DNA of 64,000 nt. Source: Heliocidaris tuberculata (taxonomy: Eukaryota; Echinodermata; Echinoidea; Camarodonta; Echinometridae). Location: contig CM046836.1 of the NCBI GenBank assembly GCA_025618425.1, positions 24,311,030 through 24,375,029 on the forward strand. The letters are read 5' to 3'. The notes under the pieces were generated by a model. That model made no database searches and had not been told where the DNA came from. It saw only the letters and a program-made list of their open reading frames with translations. Positions 46,600 to 58,440 of the stretch are shown here, one piece after another. Each line of letters starts with the position of its first letter. Position 1 is the first letter of the stretch. A program made the translations under genes and the position numbers.

Positions 46600-48470
46600 G
46601 AGTGCTCCCCGGGGAGGGGGGGGGGGTGCAGGTGGGCCCGCGAAGCGCGAAAGCTCTGACGTTTTATAGCAAATTTGAGAGAAAGATAACTGCTCGTAGC
46701 ACCTTTTTTTAGGCGGAAAGTTATGTCGACGTCCGGACTGCTTTTCAATGATTAATTTTGGACGCAATACTGCACTGTATGTAACAGGGGTGGGTCAAGG
46801 GAGGGGGGAGTTTCCCCCTTCCCGCGCGAACGCGAAAGCTCTGACGTTTTTAGCAAATTTGAGAGAATGATAACGGCTCGTAGCAAACAATTTTTTTTAA
46901 GCGGAAAGTTATAGTTCGACGCCCTGACTGCGTTTCAATTATTTGGACACAATACTGCACTGTAGGGGAGAACGGGGTGAACTGGGACGCGGGAGAATTG
47001 GGACACCACCCCTACCTCAAAAAATAATTAACCTTTTATAAATTAGTTTGAATCCTACGAAAGGTCTTCACTATCAATGTTCACAAATACATCCAGAGCT
47101 ATACTGCGATTTTGCTTGTAGGTTCAATTTTCACTTCTTTTTTACCACTTATTTTCTATTTTTCACCATTCCTTGTCAAATATTTTAGTATACCAATTTA
47201 TTGGCTATAGTGAACACCCCGCATACAGCATAAAAGTCTTATAAGACCCTATTATAAGACCCTATAATAATAAATAATAATTTTAGCGATAAATGCCAAC
47301 ACTAATATTTTGCAGGCATTTGTTGTTGTTGTCGTTTTTTTTTTTTTTTTTTTACCATCGGGGTTTATCAGTCATAATCTATAGACATATTACATGAAAA
47401 TATCTTTGGGCCTGCATAAAAATCGTAAAAAGTCATATTGGTCAATTCCTTTTTACAGATCATTCATCCTACTTCAGACAAACTTATTTGTAACCCCAAA
47501 ACATATAAATATAATGAACAATTATTTATTTTTTGCCCAAAACCGTCGAAATATAGGTTAAAAATTTACAAAACGCTCATCGATTATTTCATCCAAAATC
47601 TTTAAAATGGGCATGAATCTTTAAGTCAACTTTAAAAGAGACTCTTAAGCAAGTTTTTTAAAGTGATATATTACCTTTAACATTCCCTGCCAGCACTTAT
47701 TTTAGCCAACTGCGAGAAAAAGGGTGATTTTAGCGTTTTCAAGAATTTTGTCCCATTTCTCCCCGACTGTCCAACTTCACCCCTATAACAGTACTGTCCC
47801 AGTTCACCTCCGTGGTTTCCCACTTCACCCCGTTCACGTACCCCATTTTTAATGATTATTTGCATAAATATAGGGATTGTGTCAAATACCTCTTTTGTAG
47901 CCTGCTACAATATTTACCACGTAAAAATTGAGAGGCTACAATGAACGAGTGCCAAATTACGATTCTTGTCCCACTTCAACCCGCTCTCCCCTATACCGGG
48001 AGGGGGGGGGGAGTTTCCCCCCTTCCCACGCGAAGCGCGAAAGCTCTTACGTTTTATTTCAAATTTGAGAGAAACGGTTCGTAGCATCTTTTTTTTTTTT
48101 TTTTAGGCGGAAAGTTAGTTTGACGCCCGGGCTGCTTTTCAGTTATTTGGACGCAATACTGCATTTTATAATGGGGTGGGTACAGGGAGGGGTGGGGGTC
48201 CCCTTTCCGCGCAAAGCGCAAAAGCTCTTACGTTTTATAGCAAATTTGAGAGAAAGTTAACGGCTCGTAGCATCCTTCATTACGCGGAAAGTTAGTTTGA
48301 AGCGCTGCTTTCAGTTTCTATTATTTGGACGCAATACTGCACTGTATGTAACGGGTGGGAGCAGTGAGGAGGGAGTTTCCCCCTCCCCGAGCGAAGCGCG
48401 AAAACTTTGACGTTTTAGCAAAATCTGAGAGAAAGATAACGGCTTGTAGCGCCTTTTTTAGGTTTTTTTT
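46600..48470. repeat. About 165-180-bp tandem repeat array (five units, interrupted)
   Basis: Units begin GCGAAGCGCGAAAGCTCTGA, continue TTTGAGAGAAAGATAACGGC and end TTGGACGCAATACTGCACTG. Copies start near 46638, 46826, 48028, 48208 and 48388. An inserted element (46965-47991) separates units 2 and 3. Confidence 0.75.
46965..47991. mobile_element. DNA element with GGGGAGAACGGGG ends and TA duplication
   Basis: Left GGGGAGAACGGGGTGAACTG and the complement of the right end GGGGAGAGCGGGTTGAAGTG are inverted repeats of about 24 bp. Both are flanked by TA (46963-46964, 47992-47993), and the split tandem repeat shows the original site. A TA target suits the Tc1/mariner group. Near the right end further CCCACTTCACCCC blocks occur. 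No transposase frame is visible. Confidence 0.72.
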
Positions 48471-49779
48471 TCTCTCACTTCCCCGGCTTTTTAGCTCTCG
48501 CTTTTTTTTTTTTTTTTTTTTTTGGAGGCCCCCCTGGGCCCCCCCCCCTGGCTACGCCTATGTCTGTACCCCACAACTGAATCTATGTAAGATCACCCTG
48601 TAGAGCCCACAAATGTAAAATCAACCACAAATGTAAAAATAACCACAAATGTAAAAACATTGCACCCGCAAATATCAAAATAACCACAAACGTCATAAAA
48701 TGTCAACCACAAGTGTAAAAATAACCACAAATGTGAAAAAAAAATCGCCCACAAATGTAAAAATCTGTTTAACCACAAATGTAAAAACATTTCGCCTACA
48801 AATGTAAAAATTTCCATTTTTACCACAAATGTAAAAACTCATTGCTTGCATAAATGCACCTATGTAAGATCAGTTATTATAATGGTAAATTGCCACTTAG
48901 TCTAATGCCAATTGCTCTAATAGCCATATGGTCTAACATCATTCGGTCTGACAACAATTCGTCCATCACCAATTCGTCTAATCAACATTTCGTCTATAGC
49001 CAATTCGTCTAAACATTACTCGATCTAATAATCAGTTCGTCTAATGTTCACATGCTCCAGTACCTATTTCGGCTAAAACCAGTTGGTCTAATCATCATTT
49101 CGTCTAATAGCCATTTTGTCTAAACCCAGTTGGTCTATCACCCACATCATCTAATCATCATTACGTCTAATCATCGTTTGGTCCAATTCTCAGTTCGTCT
49201 AATAACCGTTTGGTCTAATGTTTATTATTTATATAACCATTTGGTCTAATAATAGAGACAAATATGTTAGCCTGTCATAGTTACATAGGTTTATTGCCAC
49301 TTGGTCTACAGCCAGTTGGTCTAATAATAGTCAATTGGTCTAACATCATCCGGTCTAATATCAATTGATCTAATACCCATTTGGTCGAATACTACAGACA
49401 AATAGGTTAGCTTGTCATAGTTATATATACACTGCATGGGCCGTGGAACCGGGCCCCCGGGGGGGGGGGGGGGGTAATGGGGCGGCAGCCCCTTCACTTT
49501 TTGAGTAGACAAGTTTCATATAATTTTGTTTAATGATTATGTACAGTATATATATTTCTAGAAGAGATCACATTTTAAAGATAATACATTGCAATAATGT
49601 TTGGGCCCTCGCTTCGCTTGCTTGCAAAATGTTGAAAAGGGTTTTTGGTACCCGGGCAAGAGGCGTCAGTCCCCACTTCCAAAAACGTTCCATTTCCCCG
49701 CATTGTGGTACATGTAGTAATAATGATGATAATAATGAATAGAAACAGAATGGCACAATGAGAGAGAGAGAGAGAGAGA

Positions 49780-50300
49780 TTATGGGAGAATGAATATAAA
49801 AAGTAATATAAGGAAAGACGGAAGTGAAGTTTAATCGATGTATATTACAATACAATATGGAGGATCCGAAAGTTAATGGAGAAAAGGATAAAGACATAGG
49901 ACGATTATAAAAAAGGTCACTATATAAAAAGAAGAATAACATAACGAAATTAGAGATGTAAAGCACCAAAAAAAATGTGAAAAGAAAGAATAATGCAAAA
50001 TAGGCAAGATAATAGCAAGATAAACCAAGGAATAAAAAGCGAAAAAAATTAGAGAGACGAAAAGAGAAGAGAAAGATGATAGAATAAATAATATAAAGAT
50101 TAACATACGGGAAGATGGAAGAGGTGATAGAAGGAATTAAAGAATAACACAACTAAAGGAAAGATGGAAAAAATGAAAGGATAAAAGCAAGGAATAACAT
50201 AACGAAAGATAGAGAAATGATAGAAGGATAAATATATACATAAGAGAAGATAGCGAAATAAATCAAAGGATAAAAACAAAATAACAAATGCAAAGTGCAA
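49780..50300 (-). repeat. Degenerate minisatellite in the fold-back loop
   Basis: On the minus strand, units of about 55 bp such as TATCATTTCTCTATCTTTCG then TTATGTTATTCTTT recur roughly nine times. The same repeat occurs in plus orientation at 57920-59110. The hydrophobic open frames across it (up to 194 codons) are artefacts. Confidence 0.7.
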
Positions 50301-51695
50301 TAAAAGAATAACTGAAAATTCACTGAAATATTAACTGATTAATCAATTAATCAATCAATTAATTCACTTGATAATTGATTAAACACATGTAATCAATTCA
50401 TGCCATGCTCCATCAGGTCACCTTTTTTCTCCTTTTTTTTTACCCCCCCCCCCCCAAAAAAAAATAGTTAACATACAATTACTGCAAAAAAAAGTTCGAA
50501 AATTTCGGTCAGTGCGCCCAACCGAGACCTGACTGTTTAGTCAAAGTCACCTAGAGTAGTACTGTTGGGGGAAAACAAGAAATTTGGCAAGTTGGTCATT
50601 AGACGAAACGATGATTAGATCAAATGGGAATTAGACCAGACGGCTATTAGACCAAATGACAATTATTCCAAATGCTTATTAGACTTAACGGGTGTTGACT
50701 AAATGATAGACCAGTTGAAGTTAGACTAACTGAGAAATGGACCAAATGATGCGTAGGCCTAATGGGTATTAGACTAAATGGGTTCAGACTATTTGATGAT
50801 TAGACGAAATGGCAATTAGATCAATTGATAATGGACCAAATGGTCATCAGACCAAATGGCTATTAGATGAATTGACTATAGACCAAATGGTAATTAGACG
50901 AAATGACAATTAGACCAAATGGTAATTGGGCGAAATGATGATTAGACCAATTGGTTATTAGATCAACTGATATTAGACCGGATGATGTTAGACCAATTGG
51001 CTATTAGACCAAGTGGCAATAAACCTATATAACTATGACAGGTTAACCTATTTGTCTCTATTATTAGACCAATTGGTTATATAAAGAATAAACATTAGAC
51101 CAAACTGTTATTAGACGAACTGAGAATTGGATCAAACGATGATTAGACAAAATAGTAATTGGACGAAGTAATGATTAGATGATGTGGGTGTTAGACCAAC
51201 TGGGTTTAGACAAAATGGCTGTTAGACGAAATGATGATTAGACCAACTAGTTCTAGCCGAAATAGATATTGGACCAAGTGAACATTAGACGAACTGATTA
51301 TTAGACCAAGTGATGTTTAGACCAAGTGGGTATTACACCAAATGTGTTTTAGACGAAGTGATTAAACTGATTATTAGACCAACTGGTTATTAGACGAAAT
51401 GTTGATTAGACGAATTGTTGATGGACGAATTGTTGTTAGACCGAATGATGTTAGACCATTTGGCTATTAGACCAAGTGGCATAAGACCAAATGGCAATTT
51501 ACCATTATAATAACTGATCTTACATAGGTGCATTATGCAAGCAATGAGTTTTTACATTCGTGGTAGAAATGGAAATTTTTACATTTGTAGGCGAAATGTT
51601 TTTACATTTGTGGTAAATAGATTTTTACATTTGTGGGCGATTTTTTTTCACATTTGTGGTTATTTTTACACTTGTGGTTGACATTTTATGACATT

Positions 51696-51969
51696 CAGGG
51701 GCGGCGCTACAGGGGGGGCAGAGGGGGCGACCGCCCCCCCCCCCCCTATGATTTTTCAAGTAGTGAGAAAAGAAAAAAAAAAAGAAGAAAAAAGAAGAAA
51801 AGGAGGAAGAAAAGGGAAGAAAATGGAAGAAAGAAGAAAGAGGAGTATTAAAAAGAGAGGTCTTAAACATATAACTCTTTATTACCCCTGTTATTTAATG
51901 GAGAAAAAATATGACGTCATCTTTAGGTCGTCTTGCCCCTCCTATCAAAATACCCTGGCGCCGCCCCTG
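51696..51969. mobile_element. hAT-like MITE, CAGGGGCGGCGC family (copy 3, reversed)
   Basis: Ends CAGGGGCGGCGCTACAGG and CCCTGGCGCCGCCCCTG, inverted relative to copies 1 and 2. Perfect 8-bp duplication ATGACATT (51688-51695, 51970-51977). It interrupts a CACAAATGT array of the fold-back element. Confidence 0.9.
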
Positions 51970-52299
51970 ATGACATTTGTGGTTATTTTGACATTTGCGG
52001 GTGCAATGTTTTTACATTTGTGGTTATTTTTACATTTGTGGTTAATTTTTACATTTGTGGGCTCTACACACCCCCACGCACACGCACGCACTCGCACACA
52101 CACATACACACATATGTTATTGCCATGATACAAATACCGTCAAAATGTGTGATGAACGACAAAAATATGAGAAAAATATTAGGAATAAAATGAGAGAGGT
52201 GGTGAATTGAAATGATTAATGTGGTCTACGAAATTTTATGGACAAGTGGCAAATATATACAATGAGAAGAAGTGCACAGCACCCCCTAGAAGGCTGAAT

Positions 52300-53800
52300 A
52301 TGCTGGGGGTGCAAAAAATGCAAAATAGATAAAGGGAAGAAACTTATGCTTAAGAATTATTCGCCCCCAATCCGCAGGTGCATTAGATATAGAGTTTTTC
52401 TTAGGCTGAAAATATTTTTAAAAATTAAAACTGCTCGTCGCTTTGCTCCCTCACATGTATTGCTTCACGATCTCTTTTTTTAGCACTCCAATATTAGCTT
52501 CATAAACAGCATTTTTAAAAAGGTTCAGAAGTGAAGAAAACATGATATTCTTATTGCTTTTTTTTTTATTATTATTATTCAGTCTTTTTTTTTTTAAATA
52601 TTGCCCCCCCCCCCCCCAATACAGAATAAGTGACTGTATAGTGACTGTAAAGGTTCACCATTTGACAGAAATTTTAACTTCATGTTGCATAGCTAAATTC
52701 CTCAACTATATTTTCTCCTGAATTTTCGATAATTGCACCCCAATAAGGAAAAAGTGAAAAAGTGACCGTTTATCAATTTCCAAAACTCAAAACTGTACCG
52801 GTCGATGCAGTGCTCGCTTGCGAATTTTTTCTGTAAGTAAAATGCTTAAGAAATTTTTTTTTTAAAACTTATTCCTTGGTGCAAAAGAAATTCGAGTATT
52901 TGAAAGGGGTGGGGTGGGGGCAATTTTATTTTTTGCCCAGGGCAATAATACAAAGAGTTTGGAACCTAAAAAAATCATATTCACATTTTCAGCTGCGTCC
53001 GCTCGCTTCGCACACTCGCACAACTGGGACAACACGTTTTTGGCGAAACTTGAAGGGGCTAAATACGCAAAAGAGAGAAAGTAAAAGAGGAGAAAATAAA
53101 AGAAAATTGCGATCATTCTGGATTGTACACCCCCAATTCGCAGGGTAAATGCATTGCAAATACTTTTGTGGAGGGTTTGAAATGCAATTTTTTTTTCTGA
53201 AGCTTGGTCGCTTTGCGTCCTCGCATAATGTTGTTTCAGGATCTCGTAATTTCGCTCCCCACTATAGGATACAGAGTTTTTGAAGGGCTCAGCAAGATTG
53301 ATAAATAATTATCGTTGCTTTGCTTACCGTCATGTAAGTTTCATCATCCTCTTGTTAGATATTGCGCCCCAATAAAGGATTAAGTGTATAAAATCGCTTT
53401 TGCAAAAGTTGAACATTTCAAAGAAATGTCAACTTTCGGATGTCTTCCTAAACTCCTCGACTATTTCTTTAAAATGGTTTCCATTAATTTTACGCTCCGT
53501 TTGAGAAGGAAGTGAATAGAAAACCGTTTATTAATGTTCAAAATTCTGATCTCTAACCCTCGATCGTACCGTTCAATAGCAAATTTTCCCTACAGAGGGG
53601 GCTCTTTCATTAAAAAAAAACAAACTTTAATAACTAATAACTAATAACTAATAACCAATAGCTGAATGTTATTATTTCATTAGTATATGCATTATCAAAG
53701 TTTACTTTCAAGTAATGACATCATACATTGCAATACATTGCAAATTTCTCATTATTTGAAATATTTTCCAGTAGGGCGCCCCCCTTTAAGTCTCTCTTTC
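52300..53800. other. Degenerate repetitive, non-coding stretch
   Basis: Loosely repeated blocks with CGCCCC(A/C)AT, GGTCGCTTTGCGTCCTCGCA, and AGTTTTT-type words at about 52370, 52440, 52980, 53120, 53205 and 53370. No gene seen. 53800-54360 likewise has none that I can support. Confidence 0.4.
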
Positions 53801-54396
53801 GTACTATATGCCTGAGCTTTAAGTTAAAACCGTTTTCACTTTCTGATATACAAGCGTATAGATCGCATTATCAATTTTCTGAAGTAGGAAAATCATTGTA
53901 ATACGAGAAATATGTCATTTTCCATTGGATTTTGGCAGCCAATCAGAAATCGGTATTTTCATGACGTCATAGGTACTTGAAAATATTTTCATTGGATTCT
54001 ACGGGTATGAATACCCATAGACCCATCATCTAAATTTAAATTTTAAGTAAAACTCAGTGAATATGAATTTTGGCGCACTTTGGAGCCATTCTGGCCCTCT
54101 GTGCGGCCCTCCCCATCCCCGACCAAAAAGGCACCTAAATGGTGCTTTGCAGAGATTTTTACTTGATTTATGCCCCACATATATCGGAAATTATTGACCA
54201 ACCCCTATCATCAAGGTTATGGCTAGCTTTGCGTTGAATTACTACAATAATTTATTTTCCATTTTAGCGTGATTAGATATGACTTGTGGTTTGCCGATGC
54301 TTGTACTTTTATTTTTGTTGGTGTTTTTTTTTTCAATACATAAGTATTATTAAGAGTAAGATTAATCAGTTGTCACAAGAAGAGAGCAAACGAGAG

Positions 54397-54438
54397 TTGC
54401 GACGTTTCGACCGCTATCTGCTAGTCTTCGTCAGGCAA
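54397..54438 (-). ncRNA. Hammerhead-ribozyme-like core with minimal stem III
   Basis: Minus strand, 54438 to 54397: TTGC, then CTGACGA (54434-54428), a stem II of GAC/GTC with a 12-base loop, GAAA (54408-54405), C, GTC (54403-54401), GCAA. TTGC pairs with GCAA as stem I, placing the predicted cut after GTC. Stem III would be a single C-G pair with no loop. Small hammerheads of this type in Penelope-like elements are known to act as dimers. Assignment is by eye, without folding. Confidence 0.55.
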
Positions 54439-54513
54439 TGAGGACATAAGCCGCTGCAAGCGCGTCTTATAGCGTAAGCTGCGCTCCGAGGGTGCCGGAA
54501 CCGCCGCGCTGCT

Positions 54514-54536
54514 ATTGGTCAGTGAAACTGACCAAT
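54514..54536. repeat. Perfect 10-bp hairpin with CCAAT boxes
   Basis: ATTGGTCAGT-GAA-ACTGACCAAT. Both strands therefore carry a CCAAT box, which may serve transcription from the Penelope-like terminal repeat. Confidence 0.75.
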
Positions 54537-55064
54537 CAGAAGCCGCGGCGGAGCGACCAGTGGGCGGGATGCCGACGTCGGGAGTTACGGTCAGTGACGG
54601 ACGGTGCTGGTGGCGGGCGAAATGCGGACGTCGGGGAGTCGCCAGCGATAGCTATGGTAACTGCCGTGTTTTGGGTGCGGACGTGGAGGAGTTAGCGTTA
54701 GGAGCTGCGCTGAACTGTGGTGTGGCCGTAAGGCGGTCAACGTAGGGGGCGCATGTCGGGCGGATGGTGGGTAGCCACTCCTCCGGGATTCGATGCCGTT
54801 ATCCCTATTGATATTATTCGGATGCAAGCGGATTTGGATAGCTTAATAATTATTATTTTAAAAAATGTTTCATAATGAAAACTAAATCTTAATGATGTTT
54901 ATCGGTTGTATGACGTGATATTTCTCATCTTTTTTTTTTTTTATTATTATTTTTACATTCCAGTCCCTTGGACAGGAATTATAACCGCAGGTCTGGAGGG
55001 TGCCTATTTATATAAAGCATATTAATACTCACCTTCTTAGAAGTCCGTTGAAACAGAAGCAAGG

Positions 55065-55356
55065 GAGTTTTCGCATCAGCAACGTACGCGGGATTCTGGG
55101 ACGGAGATTAACAATTGCACATGACAAAGGACGCCTAGGCATTCTTTGTCGAAAATGAAAGAACCGGAACGGCAATACCGTGCTAGATCAAGAGCGCACG
55201 ATAAATTGCATCGTTCGCTCTGAATTTAGGACGAAACTACTGTTGCGGCTCTTCAATTTTCCACAAAGACTTTAAAGTTTAAGACGGGCGTCCTTTGTCA
55301 TGTGCAATTGTTAATCTCCGTCCTAGAATCCCGCGTACGTTGCTGAACGAAAACTC
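55065..55356. mobile_element. MITE with 70-bp nearly identical TIRs
   Basis: Left GAGTTTTCGCATCAGCAACG through GTACGCGGGATTCTGGGACG to ACAAAGGACGCC (55065-55135). The right arm (55287-55356) is its complement with only a few differences. The interior of 150 bp has no frame. No convincing target duplication found, so the superfamily is open. Confidence 0.8.
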
Positions 55357-55683
55357 TGTAATAATAAGGTTGACGTACGGCTTTCGTCTGTTGGTGTAAG
55401 CCCCAAATAACCTGTTTTCAGATCTTTTTGAGTTTTTTTTTTCTTCCCTCATATGATATTACCAATTCGATGTCCTGTACAGTTTTATTTGTCCTAAAAA
55501 AAAGAAGAAAAAAATCAACATTGGAGGTAAAATTTGGAGGGGTCCAGGCAATAGTTTTCTGCAAGGCCAAATAAACTTGTTTCTCAGTTTATCGTCCCCT
55601 CCCGCCCTTGTTTTGTTTTGTTTTGATTTGTTTTTAGCTCGCCTCCTTTTTTGGAGGGGCGGAACGTTTTGTTGGCTTTAACA

Positions 55684-55685
<2 letters not shown>

Positions 55686-55748
<63 letters not shown>
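55686..55748. repeat. (AT)n followed by poly-T
   Basis: About 17 AT units then about 28 T. 55750-57730 contains no gene that I can support; the open frame at 57033-57473 lacks any family pattern. Confidence 0.75.
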
Positions 55749-55751
<3 letters not shown>

Positions 55752-58084
55752 GAAATACAGTATAAATTGAAGAAAAAAATACAGAGACAATCAAGAAACA
55801 AAAATATCTTAATAATAGTGCAATTTTACTTGTTGTGAGCCTCGGTGGCGCATATACAGCCACAGATTAGATTAATTTTATCAAGAAAAGCTGTGTTGAA
55901 ATGTGACCCAATAGGAAAATAATTATAGAACATCAAATAACTTGGAACCTCAGCTCATTTTCGAAAAGTCGGGACGAGAAACAAGGATTCAATATTACTT
56001 GGCCTAAAATATCTTTGTCCAAAAATGGTGAATAGAAATACATTCATTTCATTTTCATTGTGATTCGTATCATTAATGTTCATGAGATTGAAAGCAATTG
56101 GCCTTTGATCAATGTAATGTGGCGGGTGCTCATGGTTGCTGTCGCAACGGGGAATTCCCGCGTTCAGTGGTTTTAATTACGACTCTGTTGTCACGTCTGT
56201 TGCCATGTCTGTCGCATGTCTGTGGAACATGGGGTCAGGAGCTCTCTCCAAAAATAGATGATGATTTATCAATAATATAAATTTTGAAGTAAATACATGT
56301 TTAGCAGAGGAGGTACCGGACACTTGGTTGATTCCTCTTGGCTTGGGCTTGGGCTTGGCTGAAACACATGACGGTGTAGGTCAAGAATCTACATTTCTTT
56401 TGTGTCGTGACAACCATTGTCGAGCCATCACTGACACTAGAGACTAGACAGTAGATCTGAGAGTATGATATCTGATAATCTAGGCAGTAGGTCTAGATCT
56501 ATGCTTTTATTACAACCACGACCCTAATTTTTTGTTCTCTTTGTATTGCAGAGCTATCTACCATTGATAAATGGACCAAAGTAGTAAAACACAGTCACAG
56601 GGGGACCATAGCTTAGACGTTGTACTACATGTAGAAACTAGTAGTAGATCTGTAGGATTATGATATACATTGTAGTATTTAAACTCAATAGGCATGTACG
56701 TGTTTTCTGTAGACCCCTAATCTGTACAGTCAAAATCGAAATCTGAAGTCCATTAAATCATTTTGATTGTACCCGCTTACTGATTTAGCCATTTCGAAGT
56801 TTACTAGAGGTCTTGGTCTTGGATCAAATTTGTAATGGAAAATATCTACTTCTGTTAAAAGATTTAAACCTAGATTTTATACATTGCTATCATCTGAAGA
56901 AGAAGAAAAATAAATTGTAACATAAAAGTAGATATGTAGAGATGTAGAGATACCCATTTTCCCCCCTTCTTTAAAATCCAGTCTACAATCTGCAAGAATC
57001 TTTATTTTCTTTTCTTTCTTTTTGTTTTCATTATGCAGGTTGTTCGAAGCTCATCAGCTACAAAGCTTGTTGAATGTGTAGTAATGGAGTCGACTGTCAT
57101 AAAGGATCAAAATTTTCTTTATCTTTATTATTATTTCAAGTTTGAAAAAAAAAAATTTTTAAAGATATTTATTGATGATTTAAATAATGGTAAATATTCT
57201 AAATCTCATAGAGATCCATATATTTCAGAGCTGTACATTGAACTAATGAATGTCAGAAATTGGGTCAACTGGAAAAAGCTATTTAAAGGGGAAACAAGCA
57301 GATTTTTAAAGTTGGGTGTGTGTCGAACTTTAAACAATAAATCTGCCTTTTTCTTTGGGAGGGGGGGGGGGGAGATTGTATCAAGGCTATTGAATGGCCC
57401 TTATTGCAATCACTTGACGTTGAACTCTTGGACTCTTTATAGATACACCCCCAAATTTTTAATTTTTAAATAAAAGCTAATACTTTGGCTACCACTGATG
57501 TCCTTTTTGCAGGTCTACATGTCCATGTACATGTAATTAAAACTTGTAGTTGGTATGATTGGCCCATTTGAAACATGATTATGAAAAAGTCATTACTCTT
57601 GCATGTATTTCATTGTCTAATGGATTTATGATGTATTCTGTTTTTTGTTTTTTGTTTTTTGTTTTTTTGTTCATTTTTTTTTTGTTCATTTTTCATAAAT
57701 TTCATGATACGATTCGTTTTATTTGATACTATCATCTAGATCGGCTTGTACTAAACAGTCGGGTCGCGGCTTGGCACGGTGCGGCTCGCTGCGTAGAAAC
57801 TTTCGAACACTTTCCAGTAATTTAATGTATGGTATCTGTTTTTTGAGCAGCAAAAAAAAAAAAAAAAACAAAAAAACAAAAAACAAAATGAGAAAAAAAA
57901 GGTGTAGTAGTGGTATTTTCTTTTTTATCCTTCTGTAATATTTTTCTTTCCACCTTTCCTTTCATTATGTTATTCTTTGATTCTTCTTATCATCTCGTCT
58001 TCCCTTTTTTCTCGATGTTACTCTTTATAATTGTTCTTTTTATCCTGTCTTTTTTTTTTTTTTTTTTTGCTTACATCTTCAATT

Positions 58085-58440
58085 TGTGCAGAGCACAAGG
58101 TAGGTCTACAGGGTTCGAATCCCACTACGGCACCAACGTTCTTTTGGCAAGACACTAATCTACATTTGCCACTCTCCACCAAGGTGTAAATATGTACCTG
58201 ATATGCTTGATAGCCAGTGGCGCAAATCAATTTTGAAATTTAAATTTTGAAAATCACATTTTGGGGGTCTAGTTTTCCTCCAAAATTCTCTGACAAGCAA
58301 AAAACAAAACAAAACAAACAAAAGGTTATTCAAAAAGGTGGGTGGGGGGGGGGGGGGACAGGACATCTGCGCCCATGTTGATAGCTACTTTGGCGGTTCG
58401 GCTATAACCGGGATATGAGCGCATATAAGTGGCCATTATT
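58085..58440 (+). mobile_element. tRNA-derived SINE (second copy), split by a MITE
   Basis: It retains the B box GGGTTCGAATCCC (58109-58121), TTGGCAAGACACTAATCTAC, TTTGCCACTCTCCACC and the 3' end GGCCATTATTAT. The A-box half is missing or replaced. A 163-bp hAT-like MITE splits it after GCTTGATAGC. Confidence 0.8.
58215..58377. mobile_element. hAT-like MITE, CAGTGGCGCAAAT family, nested in the SINE
   Basis: Ends CAGTGGCGCAAATC and CATCTGCGCCCATG. Perfect 8-bp duplication TTGATAGC (58207-58214, 58378-58385). Shares TCCAAAATTCTCTGACAAGC with the copy at 21619. Confidence 0.9.

Larger units (their letters stand above)
48599..52068. mobile_element. 3.5-kb fold-back element with minisatellite arms
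   Basis: Outer ends TGTAGAGCCCACAAATG and its complement (52068-52052). The outer arm part (48605-48840, and 51540-52060) is an array of CCACAAATGTAAAAATAA units. The inner part (48890-49440, and 50575-51510) is an array of about 16-bp units of the type TTGGTCTAATAGCCATT. The arms are in inverted orientation and collinear, including AGACAAATA..GTTAGCCTGTCATAGTTA. This architecture is that of fold-back elements, known in sea urchins as TU elements. The right arm is interrupted by a hAT-like MITE. No clean target duplication. Confidence 0.75.
54380..54830 (-). mobile_element. Penelope-like element terminal segment (GC-rich)
   Basis: A sharply GC-rich block in AT-rich DNA. On the minus strand it ends CTGACGAAGACTAGCAGATA ... 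GTCGAAACGTCGCAACTC. The CTGAxGAAG...GTCGAAACGTC signature is well known in the terminal repeats of Penelope-like elements. No reverse transcriptase or GIY-YIG frame lies nearby, so this is probably a solo terminal repeat or truncated copy. Overlapping short frames on both strands are not convincing genes. Confidence 0.55.

Noticed and set aside
49568..50152. 194-codon hydrophobic frame on the minus strand, like a membrane protein
   Set aside because: Product of a degenerate AG-rich minisatellite in the fold-back loop; the same repeat gives similar frames at 58682-59375.
54492..54827. GC-rich overlapping frames suggesting a CpG-island gene
   Set aside because: Better explained as a Penelope-like terminal segment; no domain pattern, and frames are open on both strands as expected for high GC.
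57033..57473. 146-codon frame after a plausible acceptor (TTCATTATGCAG)
   Set aside because: No recognisable family pattern, lysine and asparagine-rich AT-driven composition, and poly-G within the frame.
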